Assembly: GCA_016705955.1 (NCBI GenBank)
Contig: JADJKO010000002.1
Span: 744,001 to 808,000 of the forward strand
DNA: 64,000 bases
Source: Flavobacteriales bacterium
Lineage (GTDB): Bacteria > Bacteroidota > Bacteroidia > Flavobacteriales_F > PHOS-HE28
Reading direction: 5' to 3'
This document shows positions 15,881 through 25,523 of this stretch, one piece after another. The position numbers and the translations under genes are program-made. The notes under the pieces were generated by a model. It was not told the DNA's origin, made no database searches, and was given only the letters and a program-made list of their open reading frames with translations. The stretch's first letter is position 1. Every line of letters starts with the position of its first letter.

Positions 15881-16681
15881 CTACGAGCCCTTGCCTTCAA
15901 TGCCCAGCCCGAAGAGTGCGAGGTCATACTTCACCGGGTCGTCCGGGTCGAATGCGCGCAAGGCTGCGGTCAGTTCCTCCACGGATCTCCAATCATCTTG
16001 CTTGCGGTGGAGAAGGCTGAGTTCCCGTCCGACCCTTCCGGTGTGGACATCCAATGGAACCATAAGGTCCGCGGGAGTTATCCGTTTCCAGAATCCGAGG
16101 TCCACGCCGCGATCTGCAGGGCGCACCATCCAACGCAGGAACATGTTGATGCGCTTGGCGTTGCTTCCGCGCGATGGGTCGGCGACGTGCTTGCGGGTGC
16201 GCTCAGGATGCTCGATCGAGAAGAAGCGTTGCTTGAATCGGGCGATGCCTTCAGCCATGGTGCCAAGCGAACCGTTCTCGAGAAATGCCTCCTCGATCCC
16301 ACCATGCGCTTGGTTCAGGTGCTTGATCGCTCGCACGAAATACACAAGATCGATCCCGTTGAAGGTGCGGTGTACGAAACGGTCCAAGTGCTTCAGGTCC
16401 GTGGCATCGGCGCTCATCACGAAGGCATGCGGTGCGTGGTCCATCAGCGCGACCAACTTGTTCGCATTCGTAATGATGGTCTTGCGTTGCCCCCATGAAA
16501 TGGTGGCGGTGAGGAAGCCGATCACCTCCGCGTCGGCGCGATCGGAGAAGGCTCGTGGGATCTGGATCGGGTCGCGTTCGATGAAGGAAGGACGCGCAAA
16601 GCGGTCGTAGGCCTCGTCGAGGATCTCCTTCAACCCGGAGATCCGTTCCCTCCTGCGGATCGACCGAACACGTCGTTCCAT
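15881..16681 (-). CDS. TIGR02757 (DUF2400) family protein
   Basis: 266 aa. Conserved blocks of this family are visible: an N-terminal DPIQIPRAFSDRADAEVIGF, ATISWGQRKTII, then LFLRWMVR-like INMFLRWMVR, PLDVHTGRVGREL, and PVKYDLALFGLGI. The fold is helix-hairpin-helix DNA-glycosylase-like, but activity is unproven. The ATG at 16681 precedes ERRVRS. It is 2 bases from the end of the next upstream gene, so it is likely in an operon with the two beta-barrel-like proteins. Confidence 0.85.
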   Translation of the reverse strand: MERRVRSIRRRERISGLKEILDEAYDRFARPSFIERDPIQIPRAFSDRADAEVIGFLTATISWGQRKTIITNANKLVALMDHAPHAFVMSADATDLKHLDRFVHRTFNGIDLVYFVRAIKHLNQAHGGIEEAFLENGSLGTMAEGIARFKQRFFSIEHPERTRKHVADPSRGSNAKRINMFLRWMVRPADRGVDLGFWKRITPADLMVPLDVHTGRVGRELSLLHRKQDDWRSVEELTAALRAFDPDDPVKYDLALFGLGIEGKGS

Positions 16682-16683
16682 CC

Positions 16684-17253
16684 TTACCGCCGGAACTGCC
16701 AACCGAGTCCTCCTCCCATGATCACCTCGTCCAAGGGAATGGTGCCGCTTACGGAACCGATGTAGCGCGCATGCACCAAGCGGGCATCGAGGAAGAAGTG
16801 GAAGTGGTCCCACACGGTATAGGTGAGTCCGCCACATAGCGCCGCATTGGGGATCACGCGGATCGGATCCGGGTCAGCGCTCTCCGGCGCTTCCGGCTGT
16901 GCAGGGCGCGCAAAGGATACACCGGCCTCCATGCCCAATGCAAGGTCGAGGCGATCATGCACCCAGTGATAGAACGGACCAACGGCCACTTGGTCGTTCC
17001 GCTCCATGGATGCCGTATGTTCCTGGTTGCCCCGGTACCAGAACACTTCTCCACGACAACTGATGCCATCCTCGGAGAAGTACTCCAACCTGCCGTTCAG
17101 GTAGATGTTCGTGATCGGGGCGTTCAATGATAGGCCCGGGCTGATGGCTGCGGAAACGCGCAGGAGGCCCGCACCGGTGAACGGCACGCTGTCCTGCGCA
17201 CGACCGATCAGGGCCGCGCACACCAGCACGCCGACGAGTGATCGCACTACCAT
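16684..17253 (-). CDS. Secreted or outer-membrane protein, hypothetical
   Basis: 189 aa with a signal peptide ending near ALIGRAQ. The rest alternates hydrophobic and polar residues with aromatic strand ends (YLNGRLEYFSEDGIS, ALCGGLTYTVWDHFHFFLDARLVHARY) and ends GGGLGWQFRR, typical of a small outer-membrane beta-barrel. I do not recognise the family. It overlaps the upstream gene by 7 bases. Confidence 0.6.
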   Translation of the reverse strand: MVVRSLVGVLVCAALIGRAQDSVPFTGAGLLRVSAAISPGLSLNAPITNIYLNGRLEYFSEDGISCRGEVFWYRGNQEHTASMERNDQVAVGPFYHWVHDRLDLALGMEAGVSFARPAQPEAPESADPDPIRVIPNAALCGGLTYTVWDHFHFFLDARLVHARYIGSVSGTIPLDEVIMGGGLGWQFRR

Positions 17254-17882
17254 GCGTGGAAGAGTTTGAAATTGAAGCTGACATGGAAGAGGAGGTGGCC
17301 TTCCAAACTGGAGCCACGCTCTTTGTGGAACACCACTTCGTCGTCCTCACGCTCCGCATGCACGTCCGTTCCCAAGTGGATCATGTACTGGCCTACGAGT
17401 GAGAGGTCCATGCGGTCCGTGAGGTTGAAGTGCGTGCCCAACCCGGCTTGTGCAGCACTGCTCCATCGCTCCGCGAAGTTGCCGGGGTCGTTGTTGGCTT
17501 GCTGCTTGGTGTAGTCGAAGCAATGCCCGGCGAGGAGGTAGGGTTGGATGAATTGCCGTCCTTCGGCTCCGCTCAGGACCGGGTCGCGCAGGTAGAAGAG
17601 CACGCTCCAGCCGACGTGCTGGTCCTGCCGATGTGCGTAGTCGCCGATGGAGCTCCTGAAATAGTCGTAGAACCAATCGGTGTTCACGCGGTCCGCGATG
17701 CGGATACGGAACTGTCCACCCACACCGGTCCCGGCGCTGTTGTTCGCCGCGCCATTGAAGAGGCTGATGGAACTGCGGCCACCGACCGAGACCATGCCGA
17801 CCCGGTCGTTCTTCGCCGGAGGTGAACCCGCATGCAGTGCCGAGGCAAGCACAACGGCCAGTGTGATGGCAAGGGTCCTCAT
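17247..17882 (-). CDS. Outer-membrane beta-barrel-like protein, hypothetical
   Basis: 211 aa from the ATG that opens a clear signal peptide (MRTLAITLAVVLASALHAG). Strand-rich mature region with VGGQFRIRIADRVNTDWF and MDLSLVGQYMIHLG, ending FHVSFNFKLFHAW with a terminal aromatic, as in outer-membrane barrels. Residues DPVLSGAEGRQF are encoded by a copy of the dispersed 22-bp repeat (17558-17579) that sits in frame. Probably co-transcribed with the next gene, which starts inside its end. Confidence 0.6.
   Translation of the reverse strand: MRTLAITLAVVLASALHAGSPPAKNDRVGMVSVGGRSSISLFNGAANNSAGTGVGGQFRIRIADRVNTDWFYDYFRSSIGDYAHRQDQHVGWSVLFYLRDPVLSGAEGRQFIQPYLLAGHCFDYTKQQANNDPGNFAERWSSAAQAGLGTHFNLTDRMDLSLVGQYMIHLGTDVHAEREDDEVVFHKERGSSLEGHLLFHVSFNFKLFHAW
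17558..17579. repeat. In-gene copy of the GTCCTnnGnC...AGGAC mini-repeat
   Basis: A 22-bp interrupted palindrome beginning GTCCTTCGGC and ending GCTCAGGAC, inside the beta-barrel gene. Other copies: 28684-28705, 32205-32224, 32289-32308, 57709-57727. Confidence 0.7.
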
Positions 17883-17947
17883 GTACAATGAACGTTGATC
17901 GTGCGGCTCAAAGTATCCATCCGGATAGCTGCGCAGCACGCGAGCCG

Positions 17948-18736
17948 CTACCTTCCGTAGCCGGACATGTCCATCACTTCATAGCCATCCATGCTGAAGG
18001 CGCTTTCATCCACCTTGCCGACCACGAGATCACGCACATAGCTGACCATGCGCTGCGTGGCATCGGCGGAGATCCATTCGAACTCCATCGGCATTCCGTC
18101 CACGCCATCCGGAACACCTTCTCCTTGGCGCTTCTTGCCTTGGCCGGTGTTGCGCGCCATGTCGTGAAAGGGCGCCTTCACATCCTTCGCCATCCAGCCC
18201 GTCCACGTGCCGTCCTCGCTCTCCACGATCACCTTGGTGCAGGTATGACCATTGATCACGCGTGTCTCCTTGGTCACCGTGATCCTCGGTTCCTTCTTCG
18301 TTCCGGATGGATCCTCTGCTACCACGAACTTCTGCTTGCGGCTCTTCATCGCCGTCTTCTTGCCTTTGCCATCCGTCATCAAGGTGTAGGTCCACTTGCC
18401 TTTCAGGTCCGTGAGGATCTTCATCTCCTGTCCCGGTCGCTCGGCTGCGCTGGAATGCATCAGGGTCATTCCCTCGTTGCTCGAATAGTACATATTGTTC
18501 GGACTGCCCTTTTGCTCGGCGCCGTCCTTGAAGAAGTGCATCTCCATCCGGAAACTGCCGATGAAGGTGTTGGGCACGAATGGGTCGTTGTCGTCCACCA
18601 TTGAACCGCCGACCGATTGCCCCGGCTGGCCACTCTGCTGTTGTTGCATCCGCTTCTGGATCATCTTGTTGATGTCCACTTGGGCGGTGGCGGTGAGGAA
18701 AAGGAAGGTGGAGAGAACGGTGAGAGAAGTACGCAT
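17948..18736 (-). CDS. DUF4412-like secreted protein
   Basis: 262 aa with a signal peptide ending near FLTATAQ, then a Gln-rich linker (KRMQQQQ). The body shows the DUF4412 pattern: FRMEMHFFKDG, then NMYYSSNEGMTLM, a KILTDLKGKWTYTLMTDGKGKKT block, VINGHTCTKVIVESEDG and WMAKDV. Members are periplasmic or outer-membrane proteins of unknown role in Bacteroidota. Stands alone, with 62 bases to the next gene downstream. Confidence 0.72.
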   Translation of the reverse strand: MRTSLTVLSTFLFLTATAQVDINKMIQKRMQQQQSGQPGQSVGGSMVDDNDPFVPNTFIGSFRMEMHFFKDGAEQKGSPNNMYYSSNEGMTLMHSSAAERPGQEMKILTDLKGKWTYTLMTDGKGKKTAMKSRKQKFVVAEDPSGTKKEPRITVTKETRVINGHTCTKVIVESEDGTWTGWMAKDVKAPFHDMARNTGQGKKRQGEGVPDGVDGMPMEFEWISADATQRMVSYVRDLVVGKVDESAFSMDGYEVMDMSGYGR

Positions 18737-18825
18737 GACGTGGTGGGTTAGGGATGGTAAGGTAGAGATCGAGGTTCAGATCGTTGCCGATCAACTACGG
18801 ATCCGGCGAGGCGGTCCTCTCGGAG

Positions 18826-21800
18826 CTACGGCAATGGCGCCGAAACCGTCGCGGTCGGCACCGAACCACCGATGTTCAAGAGGATCGGATCACGGTCGTT
18901 CGCAGCACCCACATACTTCACGATGCCATCCATGTTCACGTCCTCGCGGTAGTAGCCACTCACCGTTGCGGTGGGCGTGCTGCCTCCCACACGAACAAGG
19001 ATCGGATCCCGATCGTTGTTCAGGCCAACATAGCTCAGCGTGGCGTCGAAGGTGACATCGCCAGCTTTCAGGAGCATGGTGCCACTTACGTTCTTGCTCG
19101 CGTTGGCATTGTACAAGGCGGTGCTAGGCAATGTGAAGTCCACCGTGGCGACCGCACCGCCATACGCGATCGGCGTGGAAGGAGAGAGCATCACCGGAAG
19201 ATGATTGCGCGAGATCACCGCCACGCAATAGTTGCCAGGCGCAAGTCCGGAAAAGCCAACGGTGCTCACACCGTCGAGGTCGACGATATCGCCATCGCGT
19301 TGCAGGAGCACAGCGCGCGAAGCGGAGACGACGCTCGGTGTTGCACTGGGCCGCATTTCCACGATCACCCAATCCACAATGACGTTGTTGCCGGTGGTGC
19401 TGAGCACGCTGGGTGCAATGGTTGCGCCGGGTATGAACACGGGCCTGCTATAGCCTTGAGCAGTGAATGGTTCGGTGAGCGGGAAGGAGGGGAGGTTGCG
19501 GAGGGCGTCGGACATGAGGCCACTGGCGTACGGGCCTTCGAGCATTACCCGAATACCCGTGCGTGCTGTGCCGTTGATACGTGCGATCCGGTTGCGGCCG
19601 ACGCCGTTGCAACTGGTGAATACACCGCCGATAATGATGCCGCCATCGACTTGAAGGGCAAAGGAATTGACCCAAGCGTTGGTCCCCATGCCTTGGTTGA
19701 ATGATGCATCAAGACTTCCATCGGGGTTCAGCCGCATCATGTTCTTGCGAGTTGGACCTGTGATCGTGTTGAAGATCCCCCCGACAAGGACCCTTCCATC
19801 GGGCTGGACCAAGGTCGTATAGATCGAACTGTACGTATTCAATGCAAAGCCTGGATCGAACGATCCGTCGATACTTCCATTGGCATTCAATCGCGCAATG
19901 TTCCTTCGAGCAGTGCCATTGTAACTCGTGAATAGCCCGCCCACCACCACCTTGCCATCGGGCTGTAAGGCGGTCGTATACACATATTGTGTGTTGTTGA
20001 AAGCGAAAAGGCCCGTGCCTGTATTGAATGAGGCGTCATTGCTGCCATCGGCGTTCAGGCGTGCGATGCATCTACGAGCAACACCGTTAAAGGACCAGAA
20101 ATATCCTCCAACCACAAGTTTGCCATCCGCTTGCAGGTTGATGCTGTTCACGACGGCGGCTTGGGTGGAGTTCCAGTAAAATCCTGAACCGGGGTTGAAG
20201 GAAGCGTCGAGGCTGCCATCCGCGTTCAACCTGGCGATACACCCCCGAGGTACGCCGTTGAAGGTTGTGAAGGAGCCCCCGATCAGCACCTTGCCATCGA
20301 CTTGCACGACGATGTGGCGGATGACTCCACCCTGTACACCCGTGCCTGGATCGAAGAGCGGATCGAGGCTCCCATTCGCATTCAACCGTGCTGGGCTGAG
20401 CGAGCCGGCCTTCCCGACGATGACCTTGCCATCCGCTTGCATGGCCATGTCATGCCAATCCAGGTTCGCGCCGGTGGTGGCAACGAAGGAGGGGTCGAGG
20501 CTTCCATCCACGTTCAGGCGACCGATTCCATTGAGCGGAGTACCGTTGTACCCGAACAGCTCGCTATATCCGGACGACCCGAACCTACCCCCGAGAAGGA
20601 TCTTGCCATCAGGTTGAAAACACAAGCTCAGGACCTGATCTGCTGCGCCCTTGCCAGCGGGGAGGTACGTTGCGTCCCGGCCGCCATCCTCGTTCAAGCG
20701 CAAAAGATGTGGCCGCACGACACCGTTGTACGTGCGGAAATTCCCGCTGACCAGGATCTTGCCATCCGGTTGAATGCAGATGGCATTCACGGCGAGGTCC
20801 GGCCCGGTGCCGGGATCGAACGAAGGATCGAGGCTGCCATCGGAATTGAGCCGGACGAGGTTCCTCAACGAGGTGCCGTTGAAGCCCGGGAAAACGCCCC
20901 CAACAAGCACTTTACCATTGGGCTGTAAGGTGGTGGTGTAGACAGACCCATCGGCACCCGTTCCCGGATCGAAGGAAGTATCGAGGCTCCCATCCGCGTT
21001 CAACCTTGCGATACCACCGCACGCGATGCCACCGTAGCTGGTAAGATCGCCCCCGATGATGATCTTGCCATCGGACTGCAGGGCGATGGAGCGGATCAGC
21101 TGGTCGGCCCCTGCGCCCGGATTGAAAGCTGGATCGAGACTGCCGTCAGCGTTCAGGCGTGCGATACGGTTACGAGCAGCTCCGTTGAATTGCGTGAAGT
21201 CACCGCCGACAATGATCTTCCCGTCGGCCTGCAACGCCACGGTTTGGACCTGCGCACCGTTCACATGGTAGAATCCCGTACCCGGATCGAACGAATTGTC
21301 GAGACTGCCATCCGCGTTCAACCGGGCGATCCTGCTTCGTGACATGCTACCGAATAGACTGAAGTACCCCCCGATGATGATCCTCCCGTCCGCTTGGACG
21401 GATATGGTTAGGATAGATGCATTCACCCCTCCGCTGACGTGAGTAAAGGACGCATCGAGCGCGCCGTTCGCAATCAAGCGGGAGAGTTGGAATTGCCCTC
21501 CTGTCCCATTGTACGAGCTGAAATAGCCGGCGATAATGATCTTGCCGTCGGGCTGTATGGTGCTGCAGGTCAGAGGCGATCCCGTCCCGCTGCCCCCAGG
21601 GTTGAAGCTCGTGTCGAGGCTGCCGTCAGCGTTCACCTGCGCTACACGCCCGACCTGGGTGGAATCGAACCTTGTGAAGGCCCCTCCGAGGAACAGTTTG
21701 CCATCGGGTTCCAGGTTGATGGTCGAGATACCGTAATTCGGACCATCACCTAGTGAAAAGCCCTGATCCGTTGGGTTGAACGTTGCATCGAGCGTGCCAT

Positions 21801-21912
21801 CCTGCGCGCTCATCACTCCGCCCATGATCACGGCGCTCATCCCCACTAAAATTCGGCGCATTCCCATGAATAGGTATTCCATATTGCAAGATGGACGAAG
21901 GGTCTTTTGCAT
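18826..21912 (-). CDS. Delta-60 repeat beta-propeller secreted protein
   Basis: Up to 1028 aa. After a signal peptide (MRRILVGMSAVIMGGVMSAQ, so the real start may be the ATG near 21867 or 21861) come about 15 delta-60 repeats of the form QPDGKIIVGGxF....NG..R..IARLNADGSLDxSFxPG, each about 52 residues, which build propeller blades. The last 210 residues form a separate module (LEGPY..., LTEPF, NVIVDWVIVE, LLQRDGDIVD, then NMDGIVKYVG and NDRDPILLNIGG). The same module ends the lysyl-oxidase protein at 44.7 kb. Probably exported by T9SS and held at or released from the surface; function unknown. Confidence 0.88.
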   Translation of the reverse strand: MQKTLRPSCNMEYLFMGMRRILVGMSAVIMGGVMSAQDGTLDATFNPTDQGFSLGDGPNYGISTINLEPDGKLFLGGAFTRFDSTQVGRVAQVNADGSLDTSFNPGGSGTGSPLTCSTIQPDGKIIIAGYFSSYNGTGGQFQLSRLIANGALDASFTHVSGGVNASILTISVQADGRIIIGGYFSLFGSMSRSRIARLNADGSLDNSFDPGTGFYHVNGAQVQTVALQADGKIIVGGDFTQFNGAARNRIARLNADGSLDPAFNPGAGADQLIRSIALQSDGKIIIGGDLTSYGGIACGGIARLNADGSLDTSFDPGTGADGSVYTTTLQPNGKVLVGGVFPGFNGTSLRNLVRLNSDGSLDPSFDPGTGPDLAVNAICIQPDGKILVSGNFRTYNGVVRPHLLRLNEDGGRDATYLPAGKGAADQVLSLCFQPDGKILLGGRFGSSGYSELFGYNGTPLNGIGRLNVDGSLDPSFVATTGANLDWHDMAMQADGKVIVGKAGSLSPARLNANGSLDPLFDPGTGVQGGVIRHIVVQVDGKVLIGGSFTTFNGVPRGCIARLNADGSLDASFNPGSGFYWNSTQAAVVNSINLQADGKLVVGGYFWSFNGVARRCIARLNADGSNDASFNTGTGLFAFNNTQYVYTTALQPDGKVVVGGLFTSYNGTARRNIARLNANGSIDGSFDPGFALNTYSSIYTTLVQPDGRVLVGGIFNTITGPTRKNMMRLNPDGSLDASFNQGMGTNAWVNSFALQVDGGIIIGGVFTSCNGVGRNRIARINGTARTGIRVMLEGPYASGLMSDALRNLPSFPLTEPFTAQGYSRPVFIPGATIAPSVLSTTGNNVIVDWVIVEMRPSATPSVVSASRAVLLQRDGDIVDLDGVSTVGFSGLAPGNYCVAVISRNHLPVMLSPSTPIAYGGAVATVDFTLPSTALYNANASKNVSGTMLLKAGDVTFDATLSYVGLNNDRDPILVRVGGSTPTATVSGYYREDVNMDGIVKYVGAANDRDPILLNIGGSVPTATVSAPLP

Positions 21913-21931
21913 GGTTGCCGGGTTGAGGCGA

Positions 21932-22582
21932 TCAACCCATCACACCATCCTTCATCACCAACTTCCTGTCCGCCATATCGGCGAGTTCCTCGTTGTGTGT
22001 CACGATCACGAAGGTCTGGCCGAGTTCCTTGCGCAGATCGAAGAAAAGTTGGTGCAATTCCTTGGCGTGTGCGCTGTCGAGGTTGCCGCTGGGTTCATCG
22101 GCCAGCACCACATCGGGGTTGTTGAAGAGGGCGCGGGCCACAGCCACACGTTGCTGTTCGCCGCCGCTGAGTTGGCCGGGCTTGTGCTCCTTGCGCGCGA
22201 TCACGTTCAAGCGCGTGAGCAGTTCCTCGGCGCGTGGCACGCAGGCGCTTCGGCTCTGGCCTGCGATCAAGCCGGGCATCATCACATTCTCCAGCGCCGT
22301 GAACTCCGGCAGCAGGTGGTGGAACTGGAATACGAAGCCGATGTGCTTGTTGCGGAATGCCGAGAGCGCATTCGATCTCAAACTACTGATGTCCTTGCCA
22401 CCGATCACGAGACTGCCGCTGTCGGCATTGTCCAAGGTGCCGATGATCTGCAGGAGCGTGGTCTTGCCCGCGCCACTCGCGCCCACGATGCTCACCACTT
22501 CACCCTTCGCCACATTCAGGTCCACGCCCTTGAGCACTTCGAGGTCGCCATACTTCTTCCGCACACCGGTCGCTTGGATCAT
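21932..22582 (-). CDS. lolD: ABC transporter ATP-binding protein, LolD-like
   Basis: 216 aa. Walker A GASGAGKTT (34-42), Q-loop in FVFQFHHLLPEF, signature LSGGEQQRVAVARAL, Walker B DVVLADEP and a D-loop SGNLD. The FQFHHLLPEFTALENVMMP stretch is characteristic of LolD/MacB-type exporters that extract lipoproteins from the inner membrane. The partner permease (LolC/E) is not in this window. The family includes other MacB-like ATPases, so the lipoprotein role is inferred. Confidence 0.85.
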   Translation of the reverse strand: MIQATGVRKKYGDLEVLKGVDLNVAKGEVVSIVGASGAGKTTLLQIIGTLDNADSGSLVIGGKDISSLRSNALSAFRNKHIGFVFQFHHLLPEFTALENVMMPGLIAGQSRSACVPRAEELLTRLNVIARKEHKPGQLSGGEQQRVAVARALFNNPDVVLADEPSGNLDSAHAKELHQLFFDLRKELGQTFVIVTHNEELADMADRKLVMKDGVMG

Positions 22583-22621
22583 GGTGACAAAGGTGTGCGA
22601 TAACCGCTACTGAACGGCTCG

Positions 22622-23923
22622 TCAGCCACGGTCCATCTCCAAGGGCTTGCCCATGTTGCGCATATCATCGGCGGCAGGACGTTCGAAGATCGTGAGGTGG
22701 AAGTAGCGATGGGCGACGAGCAGATGGTCGAAGATGTCCGCCATGATGCCTTCGTACGCCAGCGACTCCACGGTGTTGGTGAAGCAGACCAGTTCCAGCG
22801 GCAGCCCGTGCTCATGCGGCGCTTGCTGGCGAACGATACGGGTCATGTGCTGATGAATGCCCGGATGGTTCGCGAGGTAGAGGTCGGCGTACTTGCGGTA
22901 CAAGCCCACGTTGGTGATCCGGCGGCCGTTCACGGGCATGCTGGCATCCACGTTGCGCTCCGCGTTCGACTTCGCGATCTCCGCACGACGTTCATCGATG
23001 AAACCGGTGAGAAGTTGGATGCGACGGAGTTCATCGAGTTCGCCTTCGCTGAGGTAGCGGATGCTGCTCACCTTGATAAGGATCGCGCGTTTGATCCGTC
23101 GCCCACCGCTCTCTTGCATGCCGCGCCAGTTCTGGAACGAGTCAGCGATGAGGGCGTAGGTCGGAATGGTGGTGATCGTCTTGTCGAAGTTGGTCACCTT
23201 CACCGTGGTGAGGTTGATTTCCGTTACGTCCCCATCCGCGCCGTACTTGTCCACGGTGATCCAATCCCCCAAGCGCAGCATGTCGTTCGCACTGATCTGG
23301 ATGCTGGCCACGAAGCCGAGGATGGTGTCCTTGAAGATCAACAACAGCACGGCCGATGCCGCGCCCATGGCGGTGAGGAAGGCCCAGGCCGACTTTCCAG
23401 TGAGTTGCGAGAAGATGAGGATCGCCGCGATCAGGTACATCACCAGTGTGATGATCTGCAAGTAGCTGTCCAGGGGCTTATCGCGGTAGGTCGGGTTGTC
23501 CTTCAGTGTATCCCGACCCGCGCGCATGAACGCACGCACGATGCGGATGAAGAGGACGATGAAGAAGATGTTGAAGAGCCGTTCCACCGGGACCACCATT
23601 TCCGGATGATCCGAGAAGACCACCGGGATCAAGTGATAGGAGAGGATCAGGGGGATCACGCGTGCCACATAGCGATGCACTTTGGATCCGAGCAGATGGT
23701 CGTCGAATTGTGTGATGGTCCGGCGCGCAAAACGCTTCAGTCCGACCGCGATCACATAGGTCAGGCCCTTCGACAGCAGGCCCATCACCATGAACACGGT
23801 CGCGATCCCGATCAGTGTGCTTACCCGGACGATATGCTCCGGGTCAAGACCGGTGCGCTCCAACAAACGCCCTACGGCGTCGATGAAATGCGAATAGGAA
23901 AGAAGGGTTCGTGTAACGGGCAT
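22622..23923 (-). CDS. MscS-family mechanosensitive channel (YbdG-like)
   Basis: 433 aa. Five or so N-terminal membrane helices precede the MscS pore helix and beta domain: LTAMGAASAVLLLIFKDTILGFVASIQISANDMLRLGDWI, then ITVDKYGADGDVTEINLTTVKVTNFD and TIPTYALIADSFQNW. The C-terminal domain has RRIKRAILIKVSSIRYL. This layout and the FGLPLELVCF-like end match E. coli YbdG (MscM). It opens under membrane tension during hypo-osmotic shock. The ATG at 23923 starts the MPVTRTLL segment; earlier frame looks non-coding. No strong promoter seen. Confidence 0.88.
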   Translation of the reverse strand: MPVTRTLLSYSHFIDAVGRLLERTGLDPEHIVRVSTLIGIATVFMVMGLLSKGLTYVIAVGLKRFARRTITQFDDHLLGSKVHRYVARVIPLILSYHLIPVVFSDHPEMVVPVERLFNIFFIVLFIRIVRAFMRAGRDTLKDNPTYRDKPLDSYLQIITLVMYLIAAILIFSQLTGKSAWAFLTAMGAASAVLLLIFKDTILGFVASIQISANDMLRLGDWITVDKYGADGDVTEINLTTVKVTNFDKTITTIPTYALIADSFQNWRGMQESGGRRIKRAILIKVSSIRYLSEGELDELRRIQLLTGFIDERRAEIAKSNAERNVDASMPVNGRRITNVGLYRKYADLYLANHPGIHQHMTRIVRQQAPHEHGLPLELVCFTNTVESLAYEGIMADIFDHLLVAHRYFHLTIFERPAADDMRNMGKPLEMDRG

Positions 23924-24106
23924 CGGATCGGTATGGCATGAAGTCCAAGCGGATGATCGGGGTAGGATCGGTGGATCTTCAATGAAAGCGTTTCGCCAGC
24001 GAAGGTAGGCCCAGCAACATCGGTCTCTTGATCGCTGTCTTCGGACGCGATTACATTCGCACCGCCTCCGACCGGGAGGCGTATTCACACCGACTCAACC
24101 GTTCCC

Positions 24107-25297
24107 ATGAACCTTCACGAGTACCAAGGCAAGAGCATCCTCCAGAAATTCGGCGTGACCGTGCAACGCGGTCTGGTGGCCTACAATGCGGATGAAGCGG
24201 TGGACCAAGCGAAGCGCTTGAGTGCCGAGACCGGTACGAAGTGGTGGGTGATCAAAGCGCAGATCCACGCTGGGGGTCGCGGCAAGGGCGGTGGGGTGAA
24301 ACTGGCGAAGAACATCGAGGAGGTGCGTGAGCGCAGCGAGGCCATCATCGGCATGATGCTGAAGAGCCCGCAGACGCCGCCGCAAGGGAAGAAGGTCCAC
24401 AAGGTGTTGGTCGCGGAGGACGTGTACTACCCCGGTGCCAGCGAAACAAAGGAGTACTACATGAGCGTGTTGCTGGATCGCGCGAGCGCTCGCAACGTGA
24501 TCGTGTACAGCACAGAGGGCGGCATGGACATCGAAGAAGTGGCCGAGCACCATCCGGACAAGATCAACAAGGAGTTCGTGGATCCGCGCGTGGGCCTGCG
24601 CCCGTTCCAATGCAACAAGATCGCGACCGGTCTCGGCCTCACCGGTGCAGCGAAGAAGGCCATGACCAAGTTCGTCATGGACCTGTACAGCGCGTACGAG
24701 GGTTGCGACGCGGCGATGTTCGAGATCAACCCGGTGTTGAAGACCAGCGACGACAAGATCATCGCTGTGGATGCCAAAGTGCGATTGGATGGTAACGCGT
24801 TGTATCGTCATCCGGATTACGCGGAGATGCGGGACAAGACCGAGGAGGATCCCATCGAAGTGGAAGCAGGTGAAGCGGGCCTCAACTACGTGAAGCTCGA
24901 TGGCAACGTGGGTTGCATGGTGAACGGTGCGGGTCTCGCCATGGCCACCATGGACATCATCAAACTGAGTGGCGGCGAGCCAGCCAACTTCCTGGACGTG
25001 GGTGGTACGGCCGATGCAGCGCGTGTGGAAAAAGCCTTCCGCATTATCTTGAAGGACCCCACGGTGAAGGCGATCCTCGTGAACATTTTCGGCGGCATCG
25101 TGCGGTGTGATCGCGTGGCGCAAGGCATCGTGGACGCCTACAAGAACATCGGTGACATCCAGGTGCCGATCATCGTGCGTCTACAAGGCACCAACGCCAT
25201 TGAAGCGAAGGAACTCATCGACAAGAGCGGCTTGAAAGTGCTGAGTGCCGTGGCGTTGCAAGAAGCAGCGGACCGCGTGAAGGAGGTGCTGGCGTGA
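24107..25297 (+). CDS. sucC: Succinyl-CoA ligase (ADP/GDP-forming) beta subunit
   Basis: 396 aa. It catalyses the substrate-level phosphorylation step of the TCA cycle with the alpha subunit SucD. The N-terminus MNLHEYQGKSILQKFGV is the family signature. An ATP-grasp domain carries KAQIHAGGRGKGGGVK and EINPV, with metal ligands in VDAKV. The CoA-ligase domain includes GCMVNGAGLAMATMD, LDVGGTADAARVEKAF and NIFGGIVRCD. Length is normal. sucD is not adjacent, which is common in Bacteroidota. Confidence 0.96.
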   Translation: MNLHEYQGKSILQKFGVTVQRGLVAYNADEAVDQAKRLSAETGTKWWVIKAQIHAGGRGKGGGVKLAKNIEEVRERSEAIIGMMLKSPQTPPQGKKVHKVLVAEDVYYPGASETKEYYMSVLLDRASARNVIVYSTEGGMDIEEVAEHHPDKINKEFVDPRVGLRPFQCNKIATGLGLTGAAKKAMTKFVMDLYSAYEGCDAAMFEINPVLKTSDDKIIAVDAKVRLDGNALYRHPDYAEMRDKTEEDPIEVEAGEAGLNYVKLDGNVGCMVNGAGLAMATMDIIKLSGGEPANFLDVGGTADAARVEKAFRIILKDPTVKAILVNIFGGIVRCDRVAQGIVDAYKNIGDIQVPIIVRLQGTNAIEAKELIDKSGLKVLSAVALQEAADRVKEVLA

Positions 25298-25331
25298 GGA
25301 CGCGCTAGCTTTGGTCTCAAACTCCGGAACC

Positions 25332-25523
25332 ATGAAAGGCGTGAGGGTATTGCGTGACGTGTCGAGCAATAAGGGCATCATCCAGATCGACATTGAGGCG
25401 ATTGATCCCACCGATGAAATGCTGGAGGACTTCGTGGATGTGATCCTTGCAGAGGAGGCCAGGAACGATGAGATGATCCCTTGGGAGAAGGCCAAGGCGA
25501 TGTTGAAGATTGGCGGGAAGTGA
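25332..25523 (+). CDS. Small acidic protein of antitoxin-like size
   Basis: 63 aa, rich in Asp and Glu, starting at the ATG that follows a TAGCTTTG box (25306-25313). It has no motif I know. It ends KAMLKIGGK and its stop overlaps the GTG start of the next gene (GTGA), so the two are translationally coupled. The size, charge and coupling recall antitoxins, but the partner is UDG-like, not a known toxin. Confidence 0.55.
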   Translation: MKGVRVLRDVSSNKGIIQIDIEAIDPTDEMLEDFVDVILAEEARNDEMIPWEKAKAMLKIGGK

